Assembly: GCA_021399435.1 (NCBI GenBank)
Contig: JAJTUP010000103.1
Location: forward strand, 124,001 to 188,000
Source: Diaporthe sp. PMI_573
Lineage: Eukaryota > Ascomycota > Sordariomycetes > Diaporthales > Diaporthaceae
DNA length: 64,000 nt
Direction: 5' to 3'
The translations under genes were made by a program, and so were the position numbers. This document shows, piece by piece, positions 12,431 through 24,363 of this stretch. The notes beneath the pieces are model-generated. The model worked only from the letters and a program-made list of their open reading frames with translations. It was not told the DNA's origin and did no database searches. Each line of letters opens with the position of its first letter. Positions within the stretch are counted from its first letter, which is position 1.

Positions 12431-14550
12431 GGTTAGGGGTAGGGTTAGCAATTAGGGTCAGGGTTAGCGATTAGTGTTAGGGTTAGTGGTTAGGGTTAGA
12501 GGAATATGAAAAAGAAGAGGAAAGTACTTTTAGGTATCTTTTGTGGTGTTTAAATTCAAGTCAGAGCTGATCTTTTCATCCCAACATTTCGAAATGCCGA
12601 GACGTAGCCACCAAGGCGATAAAAAACACTGGAACCGTGTATTGGGTCATCCATACTGCTTACAATGTACTTTCAAGCGAACGAGCTATTGCAGACGCTG
12701 TCGTTGTTGCGCAGACATGGACGCTTCCACTCTCCCCTGGTCGGGGGACGTGTCCGGCATTATCACGACGAACTTATCCCTGAGGTGGCCGCAGAAGAGC
12801 CACCTTCTCGAACTAGCGTGGTTGAGGAGGACCCTGCAGAACTTCTGAAGCCCCGAAAAGGTAAAGAACCGATATGGCGTATTCGGTCAAATGCACTACC
12901 AAGGCTGGAAACATAAAGAACCGGCTGTCGAAGGTATCTATATGATTGCTTACACAAGGAGCGATGCTCCCCGCCCATCTAGCTGATGGAATTCCCACCG
13001 TTCCTCCAGTCCACAAGGCAGGTTTTTACTTCATGTGTGTGGGACTCGGAAAATTGACAGACTTGGAATGAATCACCCATTTTCCAAAGGCCAAAAGTTG
13101 AATTGTCATTGGTGAAGAGGAGGCTCCTGGCTCGCATCCATCGTAATCGACTGAATCTGTCAGTGCACGAACCATATGTGACCCGCATGTCAAATCTGCT
13201 CCGTGTATAGCACCCCTGTCTGGAACCCGTGCCTTCACAACTCGGGCGACGCGGCCGGATTCAAGGACCCGGATCGAGGGTGGATAGCGAATGGCGCGGC
13301 AAGCTGCCACAAGGAGGTGGTAAATCGGTGCGAATAATCCCACACCACAACGGGGATAATGCCGCCTGGGGGAATCAAGCGCCTGCAGGAGGTGTTGCCA
13401 GTTGATACGTAAAATTTGCCTTTGGATCACAACTTACCTCTTAGGAGAGAATGCGCACGGCAGAACGGGATAGAGGGATGATGTGACTGATGGATGTAGC
13501 CTTAAGATATACAGCAACGGGATCACAAGCATCGCATCTGCCAGTCACCGTAGGCCATGGCGAACTTCTGCCAACAAACTACACTGCGTTTTTTGCGCCT
13601 TCGTCTCACTTTCCCTAAGAAGAAGGGGGGGGGGTGGAAGGCGAATATGCATGTCCACGCACTTTGCTTCGACAGCTCAAGCCGGACTATGGGCCGCTAC
13701 ACAGCCTCGCCTATGCGCCGAACGCATGCACGAAGATGCAAGCTAATGCGAGGTTCGATTTTGGATTTTACGGTTCACCCCACCGTTCAGCGCCGTTGCA
13801 TGCTTCATCTGGAATGAAACATTGCAGTGGCACAGTCAGGGGCGGTGACGAGGCTGCGCCGTATCGAGTGGATGAGCAGGGGAACGAAATGATGGGGTCC
13901 ATGAAAACTTTTGCGGAGTCTGCATAACCTAAGGGAAGACTAGCTTGACAAGTTATATGCAGAAATATCCTCGTGAGACAATGCTGACCATGTAAATCCC
14001 TATACCAAATTGTTCAAGAATTTCGTAATAGTGCGAACATCCGGATGTGACATTGGCCTCCAGCCCGACCGGTACCACATCGTTTAGCGCCGTTGCATGC
14101 CATGTCTGTTGCAAAATTAAGGAGATCGTGGCGTCTTGCTGGGGCTGCCCTCAACAAAATGACTGTGGGAGCTGCATAGTGTAAGGAAAGACTAATTCAC
14201 ACCGTGCATCTGAAGGTGGTTGCGATAACGCAAGCTTGAACTTTGGGTTGTCAACCGACAAGACACCCTGACCAAGTCTTTGATCACACGGCACATTTCA
14301 TCGGGATGTATCCAATAAGCCATCTCGAGAGTTCCAAATAGCTTAGACAGGCGCCCATCGCGTCCACGCCTGGCATCCCACGTCAGGATTGACCTCAGGG
14401 TCACAAATGATCTGTGCACTCAATAGTGACTTGCCCCAGGTTGTGGACCACTCATCCCATGCGCATTTTGCTTTCTTTTGCGCCGTGGGCGCATGGCATT
14501 CAATCTAGATGAAGCACGAGCATTGCGTTAATGCGAGTTTAAATTGCAGT
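11880..14550. repeat. Degenerate dispersed repeat family
   Basis: The motif CTAATGCGAGGTTCAATTCTGG or close variants recurs at about 11886, 12132, 13743 and 14529. GGTCACAARTGATYTGTGC recurs at about 12070 and 14400, and GCGCCGTTGCATGC at about 13790 and 14085. The order of blocks is partly conserved, which suggests old, mutated copies of one unit. No coding capacity is seen. Confidence 0.45.
12431..12500 (+). repeat. Interstitial telomere-like tract (TTAGGG-type)
   Basis: About 70 bp of degenerate units: GGTTAGGGGTAGGGTTAGC, ATTAGGGTCAGGGTTAGC, then GTTAGGGTTAG repeats. TTAGGG is the usual telomere repeat of filamentous ascomycetes. The tract is internal, imperfect and flanked by ordinary sequence on both sides. 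Confidence 0.75.
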
Positions 14551-15635
14551 TATCATCATTGCAACTGTATGCAAGACCTGTGCCATGTCAAACCCTTGCT
14601 CATTCACTTTGCTGTGGCATCAACTCACGTTTGGTTCACCGCGGTTGACATCCGACTGCGTGCCTCGGAAACCGCTTATCGTTGAGAGTGAAGTGAATAG
14701 GTAACTCTGAGCAATACAATCACGAAATCGAACCCATTAGCGTAAAAGCGCGAGAACGGCTGGGAAGTCGCCGGTGGGAGGGCAGCGATGAATTCCGAAA
14801 TGGCTCGAAGTGCGTCATGCACGTCTACCGTAATACTGTAGCCACAATCAGCAACAGTGCCTTGACCATCGACGGGAGCCCCCTTCCCCGCCGTCCCCAA
14901 CCCCCCCCCCCAAAAAAAAACCTAGCCGCGTTCTCTATTGCAGTGCCGCTGGCGGTAGTAGCACACCGTCCCTCGGGACCCGCAGAATTTGATATCCTCA
15001 GATAGTTGAAAATACGGCACTCACTTACTTCTCCGGAGCGTACTGAGTGCCTCAGGTTCAATTATAAACGGCCTGAACTCGGTACGCAAGAATAAACTTA
15101 TTAAGGCGACAAAACAGCGTAGGTAGAAGCGCCTTTATCCAGACATATGTATAGATGGAAAAATGTGAGCATACTACTTCTTTAGCCTGCCCGGAATTAA
15201 ACAAATTGCTCCAAGGATCAAAAATTCGACCATAGGGTTCAAGAGTAGAAAAGAATGCATGGTCCAAATCTCTGCTCGGTAGGACGTTTTCTGTAATTGA
15301 ATTCAGCCAACCATTAAAACAGGGCACCGACTGGGCGGCACCGGCACCTTGTCTGCAGGCCCAAGGAAGCGCCCGCGCCGAAGGAGAGCGCAGCCGTATA
15401 GCTGCGCAAGAGCGAGATATTCACTAGATACCTGCAAAATGGGTCTGATCAGAGAACGAAGATTGATTCCTCTAATCACTACCTAAATGAGGGTGTGTGC
15501 AACGTTTTTATACTGCCGGAATAGAGAGGGGTGCCCTTGTGAATTGTCACCACATCACCATCAAACCCTGAAACAAACACTGCCACCTTCTTTGTTCAGT
15601 AGTTACTCTACTGAGACTGTCTCTGACTATCGATC
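12501..15635. other. Gene-poor stretch with homopolymer tracts
   Basis: No supported gene. It contains a 10-G run at about 13625, an 11-C run followed by 9 A at about 14900, and copies of the degenerate repeat family. Short ORFs on both strands lack domains. Confidence 0.4.
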
Positions 15636-16677
15636 ATGACAGTGTTCGCGCATAGCGAATGGGCGGCCTCGGGGTTGCTCCGCTTGGAAAAGGGTACGTT
15701 CTATGCTGCTCTTTTCTTTGCTACACTTGTTTTCATTTTTGCCGGCGTAAACGGGCATCGACATTACCTTCAAGCTTGGAAGATATCTCCTGAGCGACTC
15801 CATGCGTTCGATCCACCGCTAAGCGGAATGGTCAACGCCGTCTTATTTCTCTTCAACCATGAGAGCTTTGTCCGCAAGGTGTCGTGAGTGGTAAATTATG
15901 TAAGGGTAGGATTCGTCGATGCTAATTGGCTTAGATCCCGTGTGCGAGGCCCTCCAGTGTTTATAGGTGTCTGTCTACCTGGCAGTGCCAGGCGACCAGG
16001 CTCGTGGACTGCTCCGGAGCTCGCAATTTATCCCGTGCCCAGGGTTGCCGGATGCCCTGAGAGACTCCTTCGGCCTACCTCAGGGTGATCTGCACATATT
16101 CCACCACGACCACATATTATCTTTGAGAGCACAGCGGCAGTGAAGACAAGCCATCCTGATCCGTCCCGCCGGATCATGAGCCACCAGCGCAAAGACTTCG
16201 CCCTATATTTTCAGGGTCGCCATCTAAGGGTCACGGTCGACCGGTTCCTGGCCAATCTGACATCCGAGGAGACGCGAGGCTTGGACATCGTTCAAGCTAT
16301 GTCCCTGACGCTTACAATCCCCTTTTCACTCACATATTCTGCGCCGAGGTCCGAGCACTGTACGGAGAGACTATCTTCATTGTGTCCCCTTCTTTCTATA
16401 ACAACTTTGCACGTTTCTACGAAGCACTCCCCACTATAGCTATGGGACTGCCCCGCTGGCTCCCCCCCTCTACAAGGCGCAAGACACAATGATCAGCCAG
16501 TCTAAGGCCTGGCGGGCGGTGTGCCGCTCCAGATCAGACTTGTGGGAAGCCCACCGACGGGATCATGACTATGAACCTGGATCTGCTTGCATCCGCAATA
16601 TTCCTATCAGCGTTCCACTGCTCACGTTTCACCTCGAAACCCTCACCAGTGATAGGTGCTCACAATCTCTTTTTTAA
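15636..16677 (+). pseudogene. Cytochrome P450, N-terminal half only, frameshifted
   Basis: Start ATG at 15636 gives a membrane-anchor N-terminus (FYAALFFATLVFIFAGV) followed by FNHESFVRKVS. An intron fits at 15884-15934 (gtgagt...gctaat...ttag). Downstream pieces match fungal P450 order but lie in different frames: VYLAVPGDQARGLL and LPQGDLHIFHHDH (about 15970-16110), PSRRIMSHQRKDFALYFQG (about 16165-16215), then FCAEVRALYGETIFIV and ALPTIAMGLPRWL (about 16335-16460). The I-helix, ExxR and heme-binding Cys regions are absent downstream, so only the first half remains. P450s oxidise small molecules at the endoplasmic reticulum; this copy cannot bind heme. Identification is by motif resemblance. 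Confidence 0.55.
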
Positions 16678-18019
16678 GGGACAGAATGTCGTTGATACTA
16701 TTTGTTAGCATGGTCATTGAACTTAGAGCCACTTCAGCGGAGAACATACATAATGATAATGAAGTTGCACTCGTTGATGATCCCTTCCATTTGCGATAAG
16801 TCCTGGAAGGCTTTTGTATTGTGTAATGTTGATGTTGGTCAAATTAAGGAAGAGTGCGAAAATTCGTACTCCGGTCACGCCGTAACGAATGCTCATATAG
16901 TCGTTGTAGTTGGGAATGCGACCGGCTAGACGCTCGACTTGTTCGAGCCGGTTATGGTCGACGGAGTGCTTGATATTGGCGTACATGCGGCGCCGTCGCT
17001 ATGGAGGTTGAAATGATCAGATTTACAATTCTGCAGACACCTGTGTGAAGAAATCCCACCGTCGCTAAAATCCTTGCAGAACCTGTCTAATAATACGTAG
17101 CCTGTATTTTCCCACCTAAGTTCGGGCGAATTTCAGAAGCTTACATAATAGATTTGTTGCACCTGGATCTACGCTATGCCGTGAACGGTTTCTTAGAAAC
17201 AAGTGTGGCAGTATAGAAGAAGTGGGGCAGGATGGAGAATACAGGGAGAGTGCCAGCTGCGTGCGATGAGTCTGGGCAAGGTGATAACGTTAGAGAATTT
17301 TGACGCGCGTTTTTTGTTAAACATTAATTTTTACATTACGGCCTATATTCAGCCAGATGATCTTCTTTTAAATCACTAATTTCCATCGCCGTCGGTCGTT
17401 GCACGAGTGCGTCTCGCAAGGTTTGTGTCAAGCTGATGCAGAGAACAATCCACCTACCGACGTCCAGATGAGCATTCCCAATATACATCATTCCTTACAA
17501 CCCTTAAATGACACCGGGCATAGATGTTGCCCAAATGCACAATTTCGTCCTCAAATATGACGCTTACTTCACAGCAACCCCGAATGTTATTTTGGCATGC
17601 TCATGCCTCAGCCATAATCATGTACTGTACAGTATTCATTACCGGCTTAGGGTAAATGGATGATGAAGTTTGCCAAAGCCCACAATGATAGCGGATCAAG
17701 TCTGGCATAACCTTAACGAATCCAGCATGCCTATATATCATCGAATATCTCCAGGATATCGCATGCTACATCTCATGTGTCTTTCACTGGTTCCGTCAAT
17801 ATAGTCCTCGTGAATAGAGGCCAAACAGCAGTGTGGATAACGGCGGCTGATTGGACGCAGTCGAAGAGCGTGGAGATGCATTTGGGACAACCCAATCAGA
17901 TCAGAGCCTTGCTCTGACCAAGGCAAACGCCAACGACTGATCGCCTCCTCGAGAACACCATCCACCATGTCCGTTTGCAGCGGAACCATCGTGGGACACA
18001 TGGCAGTAGGGAGAGCTCC
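16678..18019. other. Intergenic, no supported gene
   Basis: Only short ORFs without domains. The palindrome TACTGTACAGTA occurs at about 17625. Confidence 0.4.
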
Positions 18020-18397
18020 ATGACAAACGAGAATCAACAAGGACCTTCCGACGATCATACGAATCACTCTGCGAATCATACTGCAAACTCTACCCCGAGC
18101 GCGACCCCATTCTACAACAACCAGCTGCCACAGATAAGCATGCTGCGTGCCGCGGAATACTTTTCGGAACATGGGCATGTTTTGGTGGATGCCTCTGTTG
18201 TCGAGTGTATAGAGATGTTCCCATTCTATCTAGCTAATGCGATCCGAAAACGGCCCAATACCAGAGGTATTCATAGCGCCGCTAGTTCTCTCATACTTCC
18301 ATATGGCGGCTGGACGGATTGTCTGATGAGAATCGAAGTGATGGGGACAAAGGTCAACCAAATTGTTCGCAAGATATTTGGCGCTACATGCAAATAG
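18020..18397 (+). CDS. Hypothetical small protein
   Basis: 125-aa ORF from the ATG at 18020. The first 40 residues are Asn/Ser/Thr/His-rich and probably disordered; the rest looks folded (SMLRAAEYFSEHG, VVECIEMFPFYLANAIRK, MRIEVMGTKVNQIVRKIFG). No signal peptide, membrane segment or domain is recognised. No intron is needed. It sits alone in a gene-poor region, so it may be a remnant. Confidence 0.35.
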   Translation: MTNENQQGPSDDHTNHSANHTANSTPSATPFYNNQLPQISMLRAAEYFSEHGHVLVDASVVECIEMFPFYLANAIRKRPNTRGIHSAASSLILPYGGWTDCLMRIEVMGTKVNQIVRKIFGATCK

Positions 18398-19379
18398 AAG
18401 ACAATCACCGGTTCATATTGAATCCTGCCGGTTTGCATCACACCACATACCTTTCTCTCTGACTCGGTGGTTGTTTATTGTCCACAGTCCGGCCCTTCTT
18501 TGGTGCACAGATAGCCGATGGAGTTGTCGCGACCTGTTGGTGTCAGGAAGAAATGATGAATCAAAAAAAAAAAAACCGGACTAGCTCTATTTATAATGAC
18601 CATTCCTGTTACCATAGGCACTCCGGCCGAGATTCATGTTTTTCTCCGACTTAAGGAAGGAGCGCTGTTGAGGGACAGGCTCTTCGATTGAGGCGTCACA
18701 GAAATTTCAGAATGCCTTCTTTTCCTCTAATATATAACTCGATCCCTTGCGGAATAGTAGCCTGACCATCGCGCGTCTCATGTTTTTTTGCACCAGCCGG
18801 TCAACGTTTCCACTTTTGTACTCCCAGATCAAACATTGGCGCCACGGGATCCTTTGACCAGAACCAATCAGCCATCTACCGGCTGATTTAGAATCGTCGA
18901 AATCGATAGAGCGATTGAGATTTTCAATGATGAGAAGCACCTGTGATCTTTAGCCTTGGACGTCGCATTTGACACAGAATACTAACCATCTCAAGGGCAA
19001 AGTTTGCTTTGATTGCTGTTGGCCGTGTCTATCTGAAGTGCAATGCCCTGCATCAGGACACATGTTAGCTTAGAGGCCACGTGACCCAAGGTCATGAGTG
19101 CACAGGCCACTACGCACCAGATACATAGGTATGTATTTAGGAGTTACCTTATAAAGACGAGAGATGGTATAATAATATATTCCTAATTATAGAAATAGTA
19201 GACAATGATGCCAGCCGGCGGAATAGAGATGCTGAACCCTATTCCTTGAGGACGCAAACCCCTTCCAATAATGAGGGGCAGACCGCCAGACCCCCTGACG
19301 GGACCGACTCCAGGCAGGGTACCTAGGTAGCCTGGCTGAGCCCCACAGTGGCAATCACGTGGTCAGCGCTCATCATAAA

Positions 19380-19460
19380 GCAATCAAATCAACTTTGGGG
19401 TAAAAGTTGATTTGTTTGATGGGCTTCCGATCCAAAGTTGATTTGTTTGATTTGATTGGC
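19380..19460. repeat. hAT-like subterminal inverted repeat / MITE relic
   Basis: GCAATCAAATCAACTTTGG (about 19380) faces CCAAAGTTGATTTG followed by TTTGATTTGATTGG (about 19432-19459). An internal AAAGTTGATTTGTTTGAT copy lies between. Similar short repeats mark the ends of the hAT elements here, so a small non-autonomous derivative or solo end is likely. Confidence 0.45.
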
Positions 19461-20207
19461 CCCTCTCAATCAACTGTATGGGCGACCTATATACCTACTA
19501 TGTGAAGGTATTTCACCGACCTCAAGTCTCAATTACTTACCCAACTGCCTAGCTTTACCCCGCCGTGTCGGACCCAGTTCCTCAGGCAATGAACTCGCTC
19601 CAGCGTATCCGCGCCCATTGAGAGCCTTTGACATGTTAGCGTCAGCTTTGCCAAAGACGTCCAAGGCAAAGCTGCTTAATATCGGGAATGAAGGCTTGTG
19701 GTCTCTCCACCATTGGATCGGCTCCTGCGTATCTTGTGGCTCGAGACGGAGGTACTTGTCCAGCTCGCTGACACTGCCGCCCGTTGCAAATATCTTTCTC
19801 GTTCTGATTTACATTCCTCGCTTCCGCCCCTACCGGGGCAAATGCGATCACAAGCAAGCAATTCCAGATCAGGCCTATAATTGGGTGTCAGAATGACGAC
19901 TTCCATCTGACCACCTCCCCGATGCCATTGGTCACGCGTGAAAGTACGCCTCGTACTACCAGAAGAGCCTATTCCTTACGTTGACAGGGCGAACGGAACA
20001 AGCCTAGAGAGATGGCGAGGGAGGTCAGCATAGCCTACACCTGATGGTGTGCCTTAGCTGGCCTCTGCGCCTGCATATGTATTTACATAACATGAGCCGG
20101 TGAACATTCCGTGCTCAAAGTTGCATGTGATTTGATGAGCATCCACTGTTCAGACGCTGTACAACATTGTCGTGGCTCAGATAGCCACAGTCGGGAAAAG
20201 AAATAAC

Positions 20208-20260
20208 GTGCCCGGCCCACATCCCGCCACCCCCCTGATTCCGCCACCCCTTCGTCAACC
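20208..20260 (+). repeat. Solitary pogo-like terminal repeat
   Basis: CGTGCCCGGCCCACATCCCG followed by CCACCCCCCTGATTCCGCC closely matches the left end of the complete pogo-like element at 32732 (GTGCCCACATTCCGCCCACC, then CCCTGATTCCGCCC). No partner end or transposase lies nearby, so it is a fossil end or a fragment of a non-autonomous copy. Confidence 0.55.
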
Positions 20261-20716
20261 ACGACCCCTTCGCCCCATCGCCGACGACGTCGCAACCACG
20301 ATAGTTGACCTCGCTTCAGATGGTGTTTCTGATTCTTCTGACCTAAATTCGTGGGTTCGGAACAGATGAATTTCGACTGCATGTTCGGCCGACAGCGCAA
20401 GGAGGTTTACGCAGACAAGCCACAAGCTTTCGTAGGGCGTGCAGGAGATATGTCTTGCGGGCGAACGATGCCAGGAAACCTGAAAGGGGAACCCACTCCG
20501 TATGGAGGGGAGAGTACTAAGGCTGACCTTGTCATTCGGCAAACCTCCCCACCAATTGGAACTTCTACGGCAAACGCCGCCCGGATTCCCCGGGTGTTAG
20601 GAATGCAACGCGTCTCAATCACACTAGCCCTAAAGCTACCCAGACGTAGCAAACGCCATGTCCTAACATTACAGCTGCAAGATACCGTGTGATCATACTG
20701 TACTAGTAAGGGCTAT

Positions 20717-21045
20717 GGGCGCGTTCGACATCAAACGCCACCAAGAGGCCCGTTCGGGGGCTGAATGCCACACCAAAGCGAGTAGTTCAACAGCATCATT
20801 CCGTGCATTAACCTACTCTGTCGCTGGACGGCCGGGAGACTGGTCGTAGGATACGGTCAATGTTAGTCAGCAGAGGGCTTCTTCGGGGACTCAACGCCAC
20901 CAAGCAAGTGATTCACCTATTGTCATTCCGTGCATTAGCCTGCCAATGTTATCGCTAGGCCCTGTCCGTAGCTGAACGCCACACAACAGTGAGCGGTTTC
21001 ACCAGTGTTGTTCCCGTGCATTAGCCTCCCTTGTCGCTAGGGCGC
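20717..21045 (+). repeat. Degenerate tandem repeat, about 3 units
   Basis: Units share AACGCCACAC/CAA near the start, a middle ending ATTCCGTGCATTARCCT (20800, 20927) or TTCCCGTGCATTAGCCT (21010), and a closing TGTCGCTAGG-type sequence. Period is roughly 80-130 bp and irregular. No coding frame runs through it. Confidence 0.55.
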
Positions 21046-22723
21046 CGGGATAATGCAACTATTGCCGCAAACGAGAAGCTCCTCCACCACAACAGCTGAT
21101 TGTGTGGCACCTGGGGACTCCCAAGGGGTCGAAAGCAGGGATATACAGCCAGTCAGGTCGCTCTAGAACCGCCACAAGGACTTCAAAAGCAAAAAGGAAC
21201 GTTGTGCAACTGGTTCAGCCGCGCAGAAAAGCAATGTTGCAGGGTACTCCATCCGGAAGGGATTTGCGCTTTGGAAAGCAGAACAATGCCCAACAATTGC
21301 GGGCTGTTGTAGAGGACTTTCAGTGCTTTGATCGGGCAGGAGGAGGGAACGAGCGACGTGAAGGGGTTAAGATCTTGCCGGGTCACTATAGCGGAGGTGT
21401 AGTTGAGGAGATTGAACCGCTTTGCCGTAGCATATGTCATGTCGTTCTCCTTATTATCACCATGTGTATTAAAATCGTACAGGTGATTGGTCAATCCACC
21501 TAGAGACGCAAATGAACAGAAGTATAGAAGATGACTAATCTATAAGGCTATCACTGGATTTGCTAATGAGTACATTCTGTATTTGCTGGTTGTCCTTGTT
21601 ATTGCTGATAATGTTAATCTAGCGGATGAGGCCAGCGGTTTACTTGCCTGCTGTAGGTAAGGAGGTTGGTATAGCTGTAAAAAGTACTATGAAGGGTAGT
21701 GAGGTGTCGCCGAGATCTCGAGTGTCTGGTGTCTACGATCTTGGAGGATCGAATCGGGCCGTCAGCGAACATCTTGATGGCATTCGCCAGGACTAAAACA
21801 GCATGGGAATACGGGATGTGCGATGAAATTCGTTGAAACAAACAGCGGCTTGGCAACAATATCAGCCGCGCTTAAATAATCAATTCAGGGAGCTAGTCTT
21901 TAGCCCCTTTTGTCCTCTTGATAAAACAATAGCTACTCGTTTTGCCACTACACCATTCATTACTCTTGGTACGTGGTAGAGCGCCTGGCGTTGCAATTAT
22001 CGAATACAATAACGGTACATAGTACTCGACGAAGTCTGCGAACGTGGAGAGGTGTTGAGAAGGCTTCGAAAGGTCTTGGAGAGAATCTGTGGGAGAGAGT
22101 GCAGCCCGAAGCTCGTCGGTTGGATCTTGTCAAGTGACAACGTTTCGACTGTCAATTCCATCATATACAAACAACCAAAACCAATAACTCCAAATCGTTG
22201 TTTTTGCTATATAAAGAAGCCGTTTTCAATGTGTTTGTCTGTGCGTGATCGCATCGTTCATAGTGCACTGGACCATCCAAGGACTGCGACTACGACACAG
22301 GACTGGACTGGACCGGACCGGACCGGCTGCCGCCAGCTGGCCCAACTGTCAATGCTCGGCATTACCGACCCCCTGTGCCAGTTAGCAAAGTTACCTCATG
22401 CGGGGGGCTGTCAAGCTGACCAATGGCATCAGCCACGAATGACAAAGGAGAAAACTTGCAAGTGTCGGGGAGCCCGCAGTGCCGTCGCAATTCAATCATA
22501 ATGGGCTTAGCCTGGGGGGAGCTGGGGAGCTCCAGAGGACAAGCTCCTGAGGGGCTTTCAAGAGGGTTCTTATACCATTGCTCGGGCAGCGCATCCAAGC
22601 CTCATTTCTTCGCCTCCATCAACAACTCTTTCTCCGGTGCTTCTCATTCATGTTTTCTTGCCATTCTCCCCATTGTGCCATGACCAGCTTGGTCCTCCCT
22701 ATCCAGGTCCCACGGCAGCCAAG

Positions 22724-23743
22724 ATGGCCGGGGAAACAGGTCCCATCACGGCGTCGTTGCCGGTCGATATGATAATTGCCGGCTTTTTCGCGATTGCGTG
22801 TTATAACTGCGTCGAAATCCTCATCTCGCTGCTCTATCGCTTTAAGCGCCACGACGGGCTCTATTTCTGGAGCATGGTTACGGCGACACTGGGAATTGTA
22901 CTTCACTCGATAGTGGTGTTGCTACGCTACTACAGTCTCGGGCCAAACTTTCCACTGGCTGTTCTGACGTGCATCGGTTGGTATGGCATGGTCACTGGCC
23001 AGTCTGTCGTTCTCTACTCTCGCCTCCATCTCATCGTCTCGGATAGAGCCAAAATCCGCTGGGTGCTGATTATGATCATCATTAATTTCTGCATCCTTCA
23101 CATCCCGGTTACGGTCTTATTTCTCGGTAGCAACACTCGAGAATCCAATCGGTTTCTTCCCGCATTTGACATCTACGAGCGTGTCCAACTCGCGGGGTTC
23201 TCCATCCAAGAATCCATCATCTCCGGTCTTTACATCTGGGAAGCATCTCGTGGACTCGAGCCCATCTTTGCCATGAAAAAGATCGCGACGCGCAAAGTCA
23301 TCCGACAGCTCATCCTCGTCAATGTCCTGGTTGTGCTCCTCGATATTAGCCTCATCATCACTCAGTATCTGGATCACTTCCAGATTGCAACGACATACAA
23401 GCCGGTGGTTTACAGCATCAAGCTCAAGATGGAATTTGTCGTGCTTAACAGGCTGCTGCTTCTCGTGCGGCATAGGGAGTGCAACTGCATGCAGGTTGCG
23501 GATGAACCTTCCGGCATTCTCCCTCGGTCATCGCATCTCAACATTACCGAATGCTGGTCGAATGAGCAAGCTCCGTCTTCCGTGGGATTCAATGACAACG
23601 GGAATGAGCTACATCATGTCCGAGCCGCTGATGCTCCCCCACAGCCAGATAGTCGCAGTCCTCCTCGGCCATCTCAATTCGCATTGTTTGATGCAAATCC
23701 GTACTGTATGTCTCCTCCTATTTATTTTCCTGGCTCCTGTTGA
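22724..23743 (+). CDS. Seven-helix integral membrane protein (DUF7703-like)
   Basis: 339-aa frame from the ATG at 22724 (MAGETGPITASLPVDM); the frame is open further upstream to 22637, but this start fits the family better. Hydrophobic helices follow from about residue 14: DMIIAGFFAIACYNCVEILI, FWSMVTATLGIVLHSIVVLL, VLTCIGWYGMVTGQSVVLY, WVLIMIIINFCILHIPVTVL, an amphipathic segment ending in ESIISGLYIWEAS, LILVNVLVVLLDISLIITQY and a last helix near KMEFVVLNRLLLLV. The tail is hydrophilic and Ser/Pro-rich. The pattern matches a widespread fungal seven-helix family of unknown function. A GTATGT donor at about 23706 and a CTGACAG acceptor at about 23754 could splice the last codons to a slightly different C-terminus. 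No breaks are seen. Confidence 0.7.
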   Translation: MAGETGPITASLPVDMIIAGFFAIACYNCVEILISLLYRFKRHDGLYFWSMVTATLGIVLHSIVVLLRYYSLGPNFPLAVLTCIGWYGMVTGQSVVLYSRLHLIVSDRAKIRWVLIMIIINFCILHIPVTVLFLGSNTRESNRFLPAFDIYERVQLAGFSIQESIISGLYIWEASRGLEPIFAMKKIATRKVIRQLILVNVLVVLLDISLIITQYLDHFQIATTYKPVVYSIKLKMEFVVLNRLLLLVRHRECNCMQVADEPSGILPRSSHLNITECWSNEQAPSSVGFNDNGNELHHVRAADAPPQPDSRSPPRPSQFALFDANPYCMSPPIYFPGSC

Positions 23744-24363
23744 AACCCTGACAGTCGGAAGGAAGCTCTAGCGTCGAAAGCAACACTTCCACTCAAAAAC
23801 TCGATTCCTTAGAATCGTGACTTCTGTTCAGCCTCACCAGCAGTCAGACAATGACGTTCGAATTCATCTGGAACCGACCAACGCTCGACTTTTTGACCAT
23901 CTTCAGAGATCCATTTGTCAAAATTGATTAAAGTGACGAAGCGCAGAGGTGGCGGTCAATAGGCGGACGGGTACCCGTCCTTCTAAAATGGGACAGGCCC
24001 GGATTCGATACTTCGAGAACAAATATCTCTCTCAGACTCCAACTTCGCACCCTCAAGGTGTCCGCAGATAGTGTCCGAGGAAAACTCCCACGTAGCTGGG
24101 GCCGATCGTCCAGGGTCCGAGACGCCCCTTGGCAGTCTGTTTCGACCACCGAGTCCAGTTTTGGATTTTTGCCATGACACGCTATCACTATGCAGAGTCT
24201 TCTCCGATCCCAAAGATCAAAGTTTCAAGGCTTAGGCTACGCAAGACGCAGGAGGCAGTTTGCAACGATGTCATATTTCTGCGAATAGGTCTAGATAGGA
24301 CGTACGTACCGCCACATTCAACAATCAAACCGTAATCACGGTCCTCTAATGTCACAGCGCACT
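23744..24363. other. Intergenic, nothing recognised
   Basis: Short overlapping ORFs only. Confidence 0.4.

Larger units (their letters stand above)
18398..22723. other. Gene-poor stretch with several repeats
   Basis: No convincing gene in over 4 kb. It holds an inverted repeat at 19380, a pogo terminal-repeat relic at 20208, a tandem repeat at 20717-21045, and a CCGGA microrepeat near 22312. Long ORFs here overlap on opposite strands and have no domains. Confidence 0.4.

Noticed and set aside
12239..12436. 65-aa ORF before the telomere-like tract
   Set aside because: Made of the G/C-rich low-complexity tract.
63..17636. Recurring TACTGTACAGTA palindrome (about 63, 4148, 17625) as a regulatory site
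   Set aside because: Only a few loosely matching sites, no consistent position relative to genes.
17738..18178. 146-aa minus-strand ORF
   Set aside because: Overlaps the better-looking plus-strand ORF at 18020 and has Arg/His-rich shadow-like composition.
19456..19896. 146-aa ORF as a gene
   Set aside because: Overlaps several minus-strand ORFs, starts within a hAT-like repeat, no recognisable domain.
20083..20692. ORFs around the pogo end relic
   Set aside because: Frames run through the repeat; no conserved protein sequence.
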